Source: Antilocapra americana
Taxonomy: Eukaryota; Chordata; Mammalia; Artiodactyla; Antilocapridae
Assembly: GCA_007570785.1 (NCBI GenBank)
Contig: ML664668.1
Span: forward strand, 296,594 to 360,593
Direction: 5' to 3'
DNA length: 64,000 bases
Shown here: in pieces, positions 33,826 through 45,801 of the stretch
How the letters are laid out: every line of letters begins with the position of its first letter
Position numbering within the stretch: the stretch's first letter is position 1
Notes under the pieces: model-generated
What the model was told of the DNA's origin: nothing
The model's input: the letters and a program-made list of their open reading frames with translations, nothing else
Database searches by the model: none
Made by a program: the position numbers and the translations under genes

Positions 33826-34917
33826 GTCAAGTGGGCCTTAGAAAGCATCACTACGAACAAAGCTAGTGGAGGTGAAGGAATTCCAGTTGAGCTATTTCAA
33901 ATGTTGAAAGATGACGCTGTGAAAGTGCTGCACTCAATATGCCAGCAAATATGGAAAACTCAGCAGTGGGCACAGGACTGGAAAAGGTTAGTTTTCATTC
34001 CAATCCCAAAGAAACAAAATGCCAAAGAATGCTCAAACTACTGCCCAAATGCACTCATCTCAAATGCTAGGAAAGTAACGCTTAATATTCTCCAAGCCAG
34101 GTTTCAGCAATACGTGAATGGTGAACTTACAAATGTTCAAGCTGGTTTTAGAAAAGGCAGAGGAACCAGAGATCAAATTGCCAACATCTGCTGGATCATC
34201 GAAAAAGCAAGAGAGTTCCAGAAAAACATCTATTTCTGCTTTATTGATTATGCCACAGCCTTTGACTGTGTGGATCACAACAAGTTGTGGAAAATTCTGA
34301 AAGAGATGGGAATACCAGACCACCTGACCTGTCTCTTGAGAAACCTGCATGCAGGTCAGGAAGCAACAGTTAGAACTGGACATGGAACAACAGACTGGTT
34401 CCAAAGAGGAAAAGGAGTACTTCTAGGCTGTACACCCTGCTTATTTAACTTATATGTAGAGTACATCATGAGAAACACTGAGCTGGAAGAAGCACAAGTT
34501 GGAATCAAGATTGCTGGGAGAAATATCAGTAACCTCAGGTATGCAGATGACACCACCCTTAGGGCAGAAAGTGAAAATGAACTGAAGAGCCTCTTGATGA
34601 AAGTGAAAGAGGAGAGTGAAAACGTTGGCTTAAAGTTCAACATTCAGAAAACTAAGATCATGGCATCTGGTCCCATCACTTCATTGCAGATAGATGGGGA
34701 AACAGTGAAAACAGTGGCTGACTTCATTTTTCTGAGCTCCAAAGTCACTGCAGATGGTGATTTCAGCTATGAAATTAAAACATGCTTACTCCTTGGAAGG
34801 AAAGTTATGACCAACCTAGACAGCATATTAAAAAGCAGAGACATTACTTTGCCAACAAAGGTCCATATAGTCAAGGCTACTGCTTTTCCAGTGGTCATAT
34901 ATGGATGTAAGAGTTAG
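33826..34917 (+). pseudogene. BovB ORF, reverse transcriptase part
   Basis: The longest open stretch in the window: about 363 codons between a TAA at 33,823-33,825 and a TAG at 34,915-34,917 that replaces a Trp codon. It shows 'GFRKGRGTRDQIAN', motif A 'FIDYATAFDCVDH' and an intact YADD box at 34,540-34,551. Motif B is damaged: the segment reads 'GVLLGCTPCLFN', short by two codons compared with 'GCILSPCLFN'-type RTE proteins, and the conserved RQG is LLG. The enzyme is therefore expected to be dead although the frame is open. It copies RNA at a nicked target in active relatives. Confidence 0.93.
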
Positions 34918-35322
34918 ACTATAAAGAAAGCTGAGCACCGAAGAACTGATGCTTTTGAACTGTGGTGTTGGAGAAGACTCTTGCGAGTCCCTCGGACTGC
35001 AAGGAGATCCAACAAGTCCATCCTAAAGGAGATCAGTCCTGGGTGTTCATTGGAAGGAGCGATGTTGAAGCTGAAATTCCAATACTTTGGCCACCTGATG
35101 CGAGAGCTGACTTATTTGAAAAGTCCCTGATGCTGGGAAAGATTGATGGCTGGAGGAGAAGGGGACAACAGAGGATGAGATGGTTGGATGGCATCACCAA
35201 CTCAATGGACATGGGTTTGGGTGGGCTCTGGGAGTTGGTGATGGACATGGAGGCCTGGCATGCTGTGGTTCATGGGGTCTCAAAGAGTTGGACATGACTG
35301 AGCAACTGAACTGAACTGATGT

Positions 35323-36577
35323 GGCTGCTCTCTGTAGACTCTGCTTTCCTTCCTTGTTCTTCACCATCTATACGTGTCTCAGTTTTGCTAATGTGGGTGG
35401 AGTAAAACCAAACTGGGACCCTCATGCAGTGTCCTAAAGGCTGGGGGAGCTGGTTGCTCACCCCACTCTTCCCTTCTTGATGAGGGGCTCTATTTCTAGC
35501 TGGGAAATTTTTCTTCTTGCACTTAGCAATGCCAGCTTGGGGGTGGGGATGATGCAGGCAAAATGAAGCTTCCTTCTCTTTTTATGCTGCTATTCTCAAG
35601 ATTGTTTGAACCACTGTATTGCTGAAGTCTCTTAACAGGACTCCAGGGGAGGTCGGGAGAAATGGAGGCTGGGGTCTCCTATGTGGCTATCCTGGTGATG
35701 TCCTTAGACTGTTCTTACTTATTTTTGCCCACTTGATGTGTCTTGTTCAAGAATAGTATGTTAATGACTCTATTCTCTTTCTGTTTCCTTGTATTTTTTA
35801 ATGTTTTGCTTACCATGCTTAACTTGCTTAGTATTTTGTTTCTCTACTATCTGGTGAAAGACATTTATGATTATCTCATCTTCATGATTTCTGCCTTTTA
35901 GCTATAAAATTACTTATTTTGAATTCCACCTTGACTAATATCAGTATCACTATGCCCATTTTCTTATTTTCTGTTTTCCTGGAATATTTTCTTTACCTAT
36001 CCTTAATAGTCATTCTAAAACATTTCCATTTTCACATGTCCCTTTATATAGCACATAGATTTTTCTTGCTTTGTATGCCAAATTAAAAATCTTTTTCATT
36101 TAATTAGTAGGGTGAAGCTCATTTATCTCATTTATGTTTATTGATAAGACTTCTCTATTTGCTCTCAATTATGTTATGTTATTTATGTTATTATTATTTG
36201 TGTTCTGTAACATTTACTGTGGCTATTACTCTACATTATGTGTCTCTTTATCCCTTTGGTTTTAAAATTTCTTTTGGTATTTAAATGTTTTGTAGTTACC
36301 TTTGCATTTATACATTTTTAATGCCTTTGTTCACTTGTTCCTTATTCAATCCTTACTATATCACTGGCTACTTTTAAATCATATCCCTTAACCTCCCAGT
36401 TAAAACTATTAAACAAGCAATGAGCTTATTCTATTCTTTTATTTCCTCTCTGAAATCTTCCATTTTATTTGTATTCTTTTTACTTTGTCAGATCACACAA
36501 CACGCAATAGGCATACTGGTAGAATAATAATATTTTGTATATTCTCCTTTATGTTTATATCAAGTCTATTATGAAAT
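35323..36577 (-). mobile_element. Old L1, antisense, middle of the nested tract
   Basis: The first part ('gaggctggggtctcctatgtggctatcctgg') is like antisense L1 5'UTR. Later parts ('atctggtgaaagacatttatg', 'cttgactaatatcagtatcactatgccc', 'aagctcatttatctcatttatg') are typical antisense old L1 but hard to place. Confidence 0.55.
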
Positions 36578-37310
36578 ATACTTAGAATATTTCTTAAGTA
36601 TACTTAGAAGTATAGAAAAGATCATGGCATCCAGTCCCATCCAGTCCCATCACTTAATGGCAAATAGATGGGGAAACAGTGGAAACAGTGACACACTTTA
36701 TTTTGGGGTTCTCCAAAATCACTGCAGATAGTGACTGCAGCCATGAAATTAAAAGACGCTTGCTCCTTGGAAGAAAAGCTATGACCAACCTAGACAGCAT
36801 ATTAAAAAGCAGAGACATTACTTTGTCAACAAAAGTACATCTAGTCAAAGCTATGGTTTTTCCAGTAGTCATGTATGGATGTGAGAGTTGGACTATTAAG
36901 AGAGCTGAGTGCCAAAGGACTGATGCTTTTGAACTGTGGTGTTTGAGAATACTCTTGAGAGTCCTTGGGACTGCAAGGTTGGATCTGATTTCCTTTCCAT
37001 CCTAAAGGAAATCAGTCCTGAATTTTCATTGGAAGGACTGATGCTGAAGCAGAATCTCCAATACTTTGGCCACCTGATAAGAAAAACTGACTCATTTGAA
37101 AAGACCCTGATGATGAAAAAGATTGAAGGTAGAAGGAGAAGATGACAATAGAGGATGAGATGGTTGGATGGCATCACTGACTCAATGGACATGAGTTTGA
37201 GTAAGTCCTGGGAGTTGGTGATAGACAGGGAAGCCTGGGGTGCTGCAGTCCATAGGGTTGCAAAGAGTTGGACATGACTGAGCAGCTTAGCTGAACTGAT
37301 ATTATGAAAT
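36578..37310 (+). mobile_element. BovB 3' fragment, possible 11-bp TSD
   Basis: BovB sequence from 'aaaagatcatggcatcc' (about 36,615) to 'agcttagctgaactga'. A matching 11-mer, 'tattatgaaat', lies at 36,567-36,577 and 37,300-37,310. If that is the TSD, about 37 bases of non-BovB filler sit at the 5' junction. A 10-base unit, 'ccagtcccat', is duplicated at 36,631-36,650. Frames are broken. Confidence 0.85.
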
Positions 37311-37628
37311 GGTCTACATTAAGTATCTGGCCCTAATTATCTCTGGTTTGGATCAATTTCATCATGCACAGTCATAGAGCTTTCATGAAAGGATGATAAA
37401 TACATAAGCCTCTGAACTCCTCAATGTTTAAAAATATTTTCTTGTAGCTTTGATACTGAGGAGCTCTCAACTGGATAGAAAACCCTTGGTTCATGCTTTT
37501 TACCCAGGACTATTTTGAAAATGGTGCTCTATTGTCTGTATGTGTTTCCTAAGAAGTATGATTCCATTCTGTCTTGCTTTGAAAATTTATTGGATCTGTT
37601 TCACTGGATATTCTGAGGATCTTTGTTT
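37311..37628 (-). mobile_element. Probable old L1, antisense, target of the full-length L1
   Basis: 'gatactgaggagctctcaactgg' and 'tgtgtttcctaagaagtatgattcc' look like antisense old L1, but the match is weak. It carries the insertion site of the full-length L1. Confidence 0.4.
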
Positions 37629-37648
37629 TAAAAGTCTAATAGTTTAAT

Positions 37649-40404
37649 TGGGTGGGGGGTGGTCCTAAGATGGCAGAGGAAAAGGACAGGGAGATCACTT
37701 TCTCCCCCACAAATTCATCAAAAGAACATTTGAACGCTGAGCAAATTCCACAAAGCAACTCCTTAATTCTGGCAAAGGACATCAGGCACCCAGATAGGCA
37801 GCCCATTGTCTTTGAAAGGAGGTAGGAAAAAATATAAAAGATAATAAGAGAGACAAAAGAGGTAGGGATGTAGATCTGTCCCGGGAAGGGAGTCTTAAAA
37901 AAGAGAGAAGTTTCCAAACACCAGGAAACACTCTCACCGGTGAGTCTGTGGCGAGCCTTGGAACCTCAGAGGGCAACATAACCAGGAGGAAAAACAAACA
38001 TATAATTAAAACCCACAGATTATGTGCCTAACAGCAATTCCCAGTGGAGAAGCAGTGCAGACTCTGGCATCTGCCACTAGCAAGCAGGGACTGGACACAG
38101 AGGCGCTGCATTGCTTAGGGTAAGTACCAGGCCTGAATGCCCCGAGGGCAATCTGCGGGAACTCGAGATAGCAACCGAGACTGTGGGATAGCTATCCCAG
38201 GAAAAGCCCTAACCTAAGACGCCGCCAGGGCCACTCACAGAACAAAGGACTGAGCAGATCTAGCTGGCTGTGGACCGGCCCATTCCTTGCTGGAGACAGG
38301 CAGGTGAGGGTAGCCAGAGCCGGAAGGGGGCAATCCCGGCCCCAGAGAGGCATCATCTACCAAACTGCAAGCGGGCTTCATTGCTAACCAAGACTTCTTG
38401 GGATTCTGGATGGTTGACATCCACCAGGAGGGTCGCAGCCAGAGACCAGCTCCCCAGAAGAGACACACGACACACCTGAGAAGGTGCTCCGGTTGTACAC
38501 CCAGAAAACCAAGCGGCTGGGATGGGGGAGGCGATAAGTCGCCGCCCCCAATGGGGGGGCGACTGCGCTCGCCAAGCACCTGGTCAACTGAGCTGCTCCG
38601 ACCTGGGAAGGGCACAAAACACAGGCCCAACCAAGTCTGCACCTTTGTGAAGTACCCAAGAACCTGAACCTGAGCAGCTTAGACCTGAGAAGTGCATGCA
38701 ACCCAGGGCCCGCCTCAGACAGTTCTTGGCAGAGCAACCTAGTGCCTGACCAGTGAAGATTGGGAAAGCACACACGCTGTGAGTGGGGGCAAACCCAGTG
38801 CGGCGGAGACACTGCGAGCACTCCCCACACATACTAGTGACATCTGTTTGCAGTGTTCCTCCCTCCCCACAGCACAACTGAACAAGTGGGCCTAAAAAAG
38901 TAACCACCACTGCCCCCTTGTGTCAGGGCGGAAATTAGACACTGAAGAGACCAGCAAACAGAAGAAGCTAAAATAAACAGAGGGAACCACTTTGGAAGTG
39001 ACAGGTGCAACAGATTAAAACCCTACAGTTAGGACCACTACATAGGAAGGGGCCTATATATAGAGCTTGAGAAGTATAAGCCCAGATCAAGGAACTATCT
39101 GAAAATGAACTGACCCCACACTGTCCACAACAACACCAGAGAAAGTCCTAGATATATTTTTACTATTATAATTATTTTAATTAAAAAAATATTTTTAAGT
39201 CCTCTACTATTCCTTTAATTTTCATTTTTATAACCTACTATCACTCTGCAAAAAAAAGACTTTATTTTTAAAGCACACTTCATATATATATTTTATAATT
39301 TTTGTAACTTTGTTTTTTTCTTTAATATTGTATTTTTGAGAATCTAACCTCTACTCTAGATTTTGAATCTTTGCTTTTTGGTATTTGTTATCAATTTTGT
39401 ACCTTTAAGAACCCAATCTTCAGTACCCATTTTTACTTGGGAGCAAGATTACTGGCTGGATTGCTCTCTTCCCCTCTGGACTCTCCTTTTTCTCCACCAG
39501 GTCGCCTCTATCTCCTCCCTCCCCCTTCTCTTCTCTGTCCAATTCTGTGAATCTCATTGTGTGTTCCAGGCTGTGGAGAATACTTAGGGAACTGATTAGT
39601 GGCTAGATCAGTCTCTCTCCTTTTGATTCCCTCTTTTATCCTCCTGGCCACTTCTGTCTCCTTCTTCCCTCTTCTCTTCTCTGTGTAACTCCATGAACAT
39701 CTCTGAGGGATCTAGACTGTGGAGAGCACATAGGGAAGTGATTACTGGCTAGATTGCTCTCTCTCCTTTTCATTCCCACTCTTCTCCTCCTGGTCACCTC
39801 TATTTCCCTCCTCCCTCCTCTCTTCTCCTTGTAACTCTGTGTACCTCTTTGGGTGTTCCTCACTGCGAAGAAGCTTTTCATCATTAACCTAGATGTTTTA
39901 TCATTGGTGCTATACAGATGGAGAAGTTTTGAGGCTACTGTAAGAATAAGACTGAAAACCAGAGGCAGGAAGCTTAAGTCCAAATTCTGAGAGCACCAGA
40001 GAACTCCTGACTCTAGGGAACATTAATCGATAGGAGTTCATCAAATACCTCCATACCTACACTGAAACCAAGCACCTCCCAAGGGCCAACAAGTTCTAGA
40101 GAAAGACATAACACACAAATTCTCCAGCAACACAGGAACATAGCCCTGAGCTTCAATATACAGGCTGCCCAAAGTCACACCAAACCCACTGACATCTCAA
40201 AAGTGGACACTTCATTGCACTCTAGACAGAAGAAATACAGCTCCACCCACCAGAACACCCACCAGAACACAAGCTTCCCTAATCAGGAAACCTTGACAAG
40301 CCACCCATCCAACTCCACCCATAGGGAGGAACCTCCACAATAAAGAGGAACCACAGACTTCCAGCATACAGAAAGGTCACTCCAAACACAGCAATTAAAA
40401 CAAA
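37649..40404 (+). promoter_or_regulatory. L1 5'UTR (internal promoter region)
   Basis: About 2.75 kb upstream of the ORF1 start. The 38,050-38,900 part is rich in G, C and CpG, unlike anything else nearby. A T/C-rich tandem array follows at 39,447-39,885. L1 5'UTRs contain an RNA polymerase II promoter that lies inside the transcribed element. Three overlapping antisense open frames (up to 148 codons, 38,384-38,830) occur in the GC-rich part. Confidence 0.85.
39447..39885 (+). repeat. Three ~146-bp tandem units in the L1 5'UTR
   Basis: Units start at 39,447, 39,594 and 39,740 with 'gattactggctggattgctc'-like sequence. Each continues with a C/T-rich stretch, 'cttctcttctctgt', 'aactctgtg' and 'ctgtggagaa'-like blocks. 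Period is 146-147 bases. Units differ by scattered substitutions, so the array is not recent. Confidence 0.88.
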
Positions 40405-41706
40405 ATGAAAAAGCAGAGAAATACTCAGCAGGTAAAGGAACATGATAAATGCCCAACAAACCAAACAAAAGAGGAGAAGATAGGGAGTCTACCTGAAAAA
40501 TAATTCAGAATAATGATAGTAAAGATGATCCAAAATCTTGAAAACAAAATGGAGTTACAGATAAATAGACTGGAGATAAGGATTGAGAAGATGCAAGAAA
40601 TGTTTAACAAGGACCTAGAAGAAATAAAAAAGAGTCAATCAACCAAAAGATGGTAATGATAACCCTGCATGCAAGATAGCAAAAGAGACGCAGATGTAAA
40701 AAACAGTCTTTTGGACTCTATGGGAGAGGGCAAGGATGGGATGATATGGGAGAATGGCACTGAAACATGTAAAATATCATATGTGAAAAGAATTGTCAGC
40801 CCAGTTTTGATGCATGATACAGGGTGCTCAGGGCTGGAGCACAGGGATGACACAGAGAGATGGAATCGGGAGGGAGCTGGGAGGGGGGTTCTGGAAGGGG
40901 AACACATGTATACCCATGACAGATTCATGTAAATGTATGGCAAAACCAACACAATAATGTAAAGAAAAAAAATAAAATAATAATTTTTTAAAAAACTAGT
41001 CATTCTAAAGCTAAAAAAATGAATAATGCAATAAATGAGATCAAAAGCACTCTGGAGGGAACCAACAGTGGAATAACTGAGGCAGAAGATAGGATAAGTG
41101 AGGTGGAAGATAGAATTGTGGAAATAAATGAAGCAGAGAGGAAAAAAGAAAAAAGAATTAAAAGAAATGAGGACAACCTCAAAGACCTCTGGGACAATGT
41201 TAAACACACTAACATTCGAATCTTAGGAGTCCCAGAAGAAGAAAACAAAAAGAAAGACCACCAGAAAATACTTGAGGAGATAATAGTTGAAAACTTCCCT
41301 AAAATGGGGGGAAAAGATAATCACCCAAGTCCAAGAAACCCAGAGAGTCCCAAACAGGATAAACCCAAGGCAAAACACCCCAAGACACATATTAATCATA
41401 TTAACAAAGATCAAACACAAAGAACAAATATTTAAGGCAGCAAGGGAAAAACAACAAATAACACACAAGGGGATTCCCATAAGGATAACAGCTGATCTTT
41501 CAATAGAAACTCTTCAGGCCAGAAGGGAATGGCAGGACATACTTACAGTGATGAAAGAAAAAAACCTACAGCCCAGATTACTATATCCAACAAGGATCTC
41601 ATTCAAATATGAAGGAGAAATCAAAAGCTTTAGAGACAAGGAAAAGCTGAGAGAATTCAGCACCACCAAACCAGCTCTCCAACAAATGCTAAAGGATCTT
41701 CTTTAG
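40405..41706 (+). pseudogene. L1 ORF1, interrupted by an L1 fragment
   Basis: ORF1 encodes the RNA-binding, trimerising nucleic-acid chaperone of L1. The start is ATG 40,405, by comparison with the second L1 (63,687). A TAA at 40,501 breaks the N-terminus. The coiled-coil part then runs into a nested L1 3' end at about 40,646. Coding sequence resumes at about 41,019 with Glu/Lys-rich heptads and 'DNVKHTNIRILGVPE'. A frameshift at a G run near 41,310 moves the rest to another frame, which carries the C-terminal RNA-binding part ('FKAAREKQQITHKG', 'YPTRISFKYEGE') to TAG 41,704-41,706. Not functional. Confidence 0.93.
40646..40995 (+). mobile_element. Nested L1 3' fragment inside ORF1
   Basis: About 350 bases matching the 3'UTR of the host element (45,596-45,925): 'aaaagagacgcagatgt', 'ttttggactctatgggagagg', 'gcatgatacagggtgctcaggg' and 'atggcaaaaccaacacaat', plus an A/T tail. 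Same orientation as the host. A weak 8-bp TSD is 'agtcaatc' (40,633-40,640) and 'agtcattc' (40,998-41,005). It was inserted after the host element. Confidence 0.92.
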
Positions 41707-41757
41707 ACAGGAAACACAGAAAGGGTCTATAAACTTGAACCCAAAACAATAAAGTAA

Positions 41758-44700
41758 ATGGCAACAGGATCATACTTATCAATAATTACCTTAAATGTAA
41801 ATGGGTTGAATGCCCAGCCAAAAGACAAAGATTGGCTGAATGGATACAAAAACAAGACCTCTATATATGTTGTCTACAAGAGACTCACCTCTTGTAGAAA
41901 CAAGGAACACATACAGACTGAAAGTGAAGGGCTGGAAAAAGATATTCCATGCAAATAGAGACCATAAGAAAGCAGGAGTAGCAATATTCATATCAGATAA
42001 AATAGACTTTAAAACAAAGGCTGTGAAAAGAGACAATGATGGACACTACATAATGATCAAAGGATCAATCCAAGAAGAAGATATAATAATTATAAATATA
42101 TATGCACCCAATATAGGAGCGCTGCAATATGTAAGGCAAATGCTAACAAGTATGAAAGGGGAAATTAACAATAACACAATAATAGTGGGAGACTTTAATA
42201 CCCCACTCACACCTATGGATAGATCAACTAAACAGAAAATTAACAAGGAAACACAAACTTTAAATGATACAACAGACCAGTTAGACCTAATTGATATCTA
42301 TAGGAAATTTCACCCCAAAACAATAAATTTCACCTTTTTCTCAAATGCACATGGAACCTTCTCCAGGATAGATCACATCTTGGGCCATAAATCTAGCCTT
42401 GGTAAATTCAAAAAACTTGAAATGATTACAAGCAACTTTTCTGACCACAATGCAGTAAGGTTAGATGTCAATTACAGGAGAAAAACTATTAAAAATTCCA
42501 ACATATGGAGGCTGAATAACATGCTGCTGAATAACTAACGAATCACAGAAGAAATCAAAATATGCATAGAAAAGAATGAAAATGAAAACACAACAACCCA
42601 AAACCTATGGGACACTGTAAAAACAGTGCTAAGGGGAAGGTTCATAGCAATACAAGCTCACCTCAGGAAACAAGAAAAAAGTCAAATAAATAATCTAACT
42701 CTACACTTAAAGAAACTAGAAAAGGAAGAAATGAAGAACCCCAGGGTTAGTAGAAGGAAAGAAATCTTAAAAATTAGGGCAGAAATAAATGCAGAAGAAA
42801 CAAAAGAGACCATAGCAAAAATCAACAAAGCCAAAAGCTGGTTCTTTGAGAAGATAAATAAAAATTGATAAACCATTAGCCAGATTCATCAAGAAAAAAA
42901 GGGAGAAAAATCAAATCAACAAAATTAGAAATGAAAATGGAGAGATCACAACCGACAACACAGAAATACAAAGGATCATAAGAGACTACTATTAGCAACT
43001 CTATGCCAATAAGATGGACAACTTGGACGAAATGGACAAATTCTTAGAAAAGTACAACTTTGCAAAACTGAACCAGGAAGAAATAGAAAATCTTAATAGA
43101 CCCATCACAAGCACAGTAATTGAAACTGTAATCAGAAATTTTCCAGCAAACAAAAGCCCAGGACCAAATGGTTTTACAGCTGAATTCTACCAAAAATTTA
43201 GAGAATAGCTAACACCTATCCTACTCAAACTCTCCAAGAAAATTGTAGAGGAAAGGAAACTTCCAAACTCATTCTATGAGGCCATCATCACCCTAATACC
43301 AAAACCTGACAAAGAGCCACAAAAAAAGAAAACTACAGGCCAATATCACTGATGAACATAGATGCAAAAATCCTTAATAAAATTCTTCCAAACAGAATCC
43401 AACAACATATTAAAAAGACCATACATCATGACCAAGTGGGCTTTATCCCAGGGATTCAAGGATTCGTCAAAATCCAAAAATCAATCAATGTAATACACCA
43501 CATTAACAAATTGAAAAATGGAAACCATATGATTATCTCAATAGATGCAGAAAAAGTCTTTGACAAAATTCAACATCCATTTATGATAAAAAAAAAACCC
43601 TCCAGAAAGCAAGAATAGAAGGAACATACCTCAACATAATAAAAGCTATATATTGCAAACCCATAGCAAACATTATCCTCAGTGGTGAAAAACTGAAAGC
43701 ATTTCCCCTAAAGTCAGGAACAAGTCAAGGGTGCCCATGCTCACCACTACTATTCAACATAGTTTTGGAAGTTTTGGCCACAGAAATCAGAGTAGAAAAA
43801 GAAATAAAAGGAATCCAGATTGGAAAAGAAGAAGTAAAACTCTCACTGTTTGCAGACGACATGATCTTCTACATAGAAAACCCTAAAGACTCCACCAGAA
43901 AATTACTAGAGCTAATCAATGAATATAGTAAAGTTGCAGGATATAAAATCAACACACAGAAATCTCTTGCATTCCTATACACTAACAATGAGAAATCAGA
44001 AAGATAAACTAAGGAAACAATTCCATTCACCATTGGAACAAAAAGAATAAAATACTTAGGAGGATACCTACCAAAAAAAAAAAAAAANNNNNNNNNNNNN
44101 NNNNNNNNNNNNNNNNNNNNNNNNNNNNNNNNNNNNNNNNNNNNNNNNNNNNNNNNNNNNNNNNNNNNNNNNNNNNNNNNNNNNNNNGTGTTCATGGATC
44201 GGAAGAATCAATATAGTGAAAATGAGTATACTACCCAGAGGAATCTATAGATTCAATGCAATCCCTATCAAGCTACCAATGGTATTTTTCACAGAACTAG
44301 AACAAATAATTTCACAATTTCTATGGAAAAACAAAAAACCTCGAATAGCCAAAGCAATCTTGAGAAAGAATGGAACTGGAGAAATCAACCTGCCTGACTT
44401 CAAGCTCTACTACAAAGCCACAGTCATCAAGACAGTGTGGTACTGGCACAAAGACAGAAATACTGATCGATGGAATAAAATAGAAAGCCCAGAGATAAAT
44501 CCACGCACCTATGGACACCTTATCTTCAACAAAGGAGGCAAGAATATACAATGGAGAAAAGACAATCTCTTTAACAAGTGGTGCTGGGAAAACTGGTCAA
44601 CCACTTGTAAAAGAAAGAAACTATAACAGTTTCTAACACCATACACAAAAATAAACTCAAAATGGATTAAAGATCTAAACGTAAGACCAGAAACTATAAA

Positions 44701-45596
44701 AATCCTAGAGGAAACCATAAGCAAAACACTCTCTGACATAAATCACAGCAGGGTCCTCTATGACCCATCTTCCAGAATATTTGCAATAAAAGCAAAAAGA
44801 AACAAATGGGACCTAATTAAAATTAAAATCTTCTGCACAACAAAGGAAACTATAAGCAAGGTGAAAAGACAGCCTTCAGAATGGGAGAAAATAATAGCCA
44901 GTGAAGCAACTGACAAAGAATTAATCTCAAAAATATACAAGCAACTCCTGCAGCTCAATTCCAGAAAAATAAAAGACCCAATCTAAAAATGGGCCAAAGA
45001 ACTAAACAGACATTTCTCCAAAGAAGACATAAAAATGGCTAACAAACACATGAAAAGATGCTCAACATCACTCATTATCAGAGAAATGCAAATCAAAACC
45101 ACAATGAGGTACCACTTTACACCAGTCAGAATGGCTGGCATCCAAAAGTCTACAAGCAATAAATGCTGGAGAGGATGTGGAGAAAAGGGAACCCTCTTAC
45201 ACTGTTGGTGGGAATGCAAACTAGTACAGCCACTATGGAGAACAGTGTGGAGATTCCTTAAAAAACTGGAAACAGAACTGCCATATGACCCAGCAATCCC
45301 ACTGCTGGGCATACACACCGAGGAAACCAGAATTGAAAGAGACACGTGTCCCCCAATGTTCATCGCTGCATTGTTTACAATAGCCAGGACATGGAAGCAA
45401 CCTAGATGCCCATCAACTGACGAATGGATAAGGAAGCTGTGGTACATATACACAATGGACTATTACTCAGCATTAAAAAGAATACATTTGAATCAGTTCT
45501 ACTGAGGTGGATGAAACTGGAGGGTGTTATACAGAGCAAAGTAAGCCAGAAGGAAAAACAATAGAGTATACTAACACATATAAATGAAACTTAGAA
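41758..45596 (+). pseudogene. L1 ORF2 (endonuclease-RT), multiply broken
   Basis: ORF2 starts ATG 41,758, 52 bases after the ORF1 stop. The endonuclease spans about 41,758-42,480, with 'TLNVNGLNAQ', 'VGDFNTPLT' and the catalytic 'SDHNAVRLDV'. Frames shift at about 41,845. Stops follow at 42,536 and 42,866 and in the 'aaaaaaacccc' region near 43,590. The RT shows '[15 protein letters not shown]', '[14 protein letters not shown]'-like sequence and FADD at 43,849-43,860. A 100-N gap removes the stretch after the RT palm. The C-terminal Cys-rich part is at 45,150-45,240. It ends near 45,596. Not functional. Confidence 0.93.
44088..44187. other. Assembly gap of exactly 100 N
   Basis: One hundred N follow a 15-base A run (44,073-44,087). 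The flanks are L1 ORF2 in the expected order, with roughly thirty codons missing, so the true size is probably near 100 bases. The round number is a standard placeholder. Confidence 0.97.
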
Positions 45597-45801
45597 AGAT
45601 GATAACAATAACCCTGTATGTGAGATGGCAAAAGAGACACAGATGTACAGAACACTCTTTTGGACTCTGTGGGAGAGGGCGAGGGTGGGATGGTTTGGGA
45701 GAATGGCATTTAAACATGTATATTATCATATGTAAAACAAATCGCCAGTCCAGGCTCGATGCATGATACAGGATGCTCAGGGCTCGTGCACCCAGAGGGA
45801 T

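Larger units (their letters stand above)
32523..35322 (+). mobile_element. BovB (RTE) retrotransposon, near full length
   Basis: About 2.8 kb, the most complete BovB here: apurinic endonuclease, linker, RT and the C-terminal region, ending 'gagcaactgaactgaac'. It interrupts old antisense L1 sequence. A TSD could not be identified with confidence. Confidence 0.95.

Noticed and set aside
33901..34917. 338-codon open frame, the longest in the window, as a host gene
   Set aside because: It is BovB reverse transcriptase with YADD and damaged motif B, bounded by stops inside the element.
39447..39885. CRISPR-like array
   Set aside because: Units of 146 bases are contiguous without unique spacers and sit in an L1 5'UTR of a mammalian genome.
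40635..41207. 190-codon minus-strand open frame
   Set aside because: It is antisense to L1 ORF1 and the nested L1 3' fragment. Codon pattern follows the opposite strand.
41019..41706. Open frames of 138 and 139 codons as new proteins
   Set aside because: They are the two frames of a frameshifted L1 ORF1.
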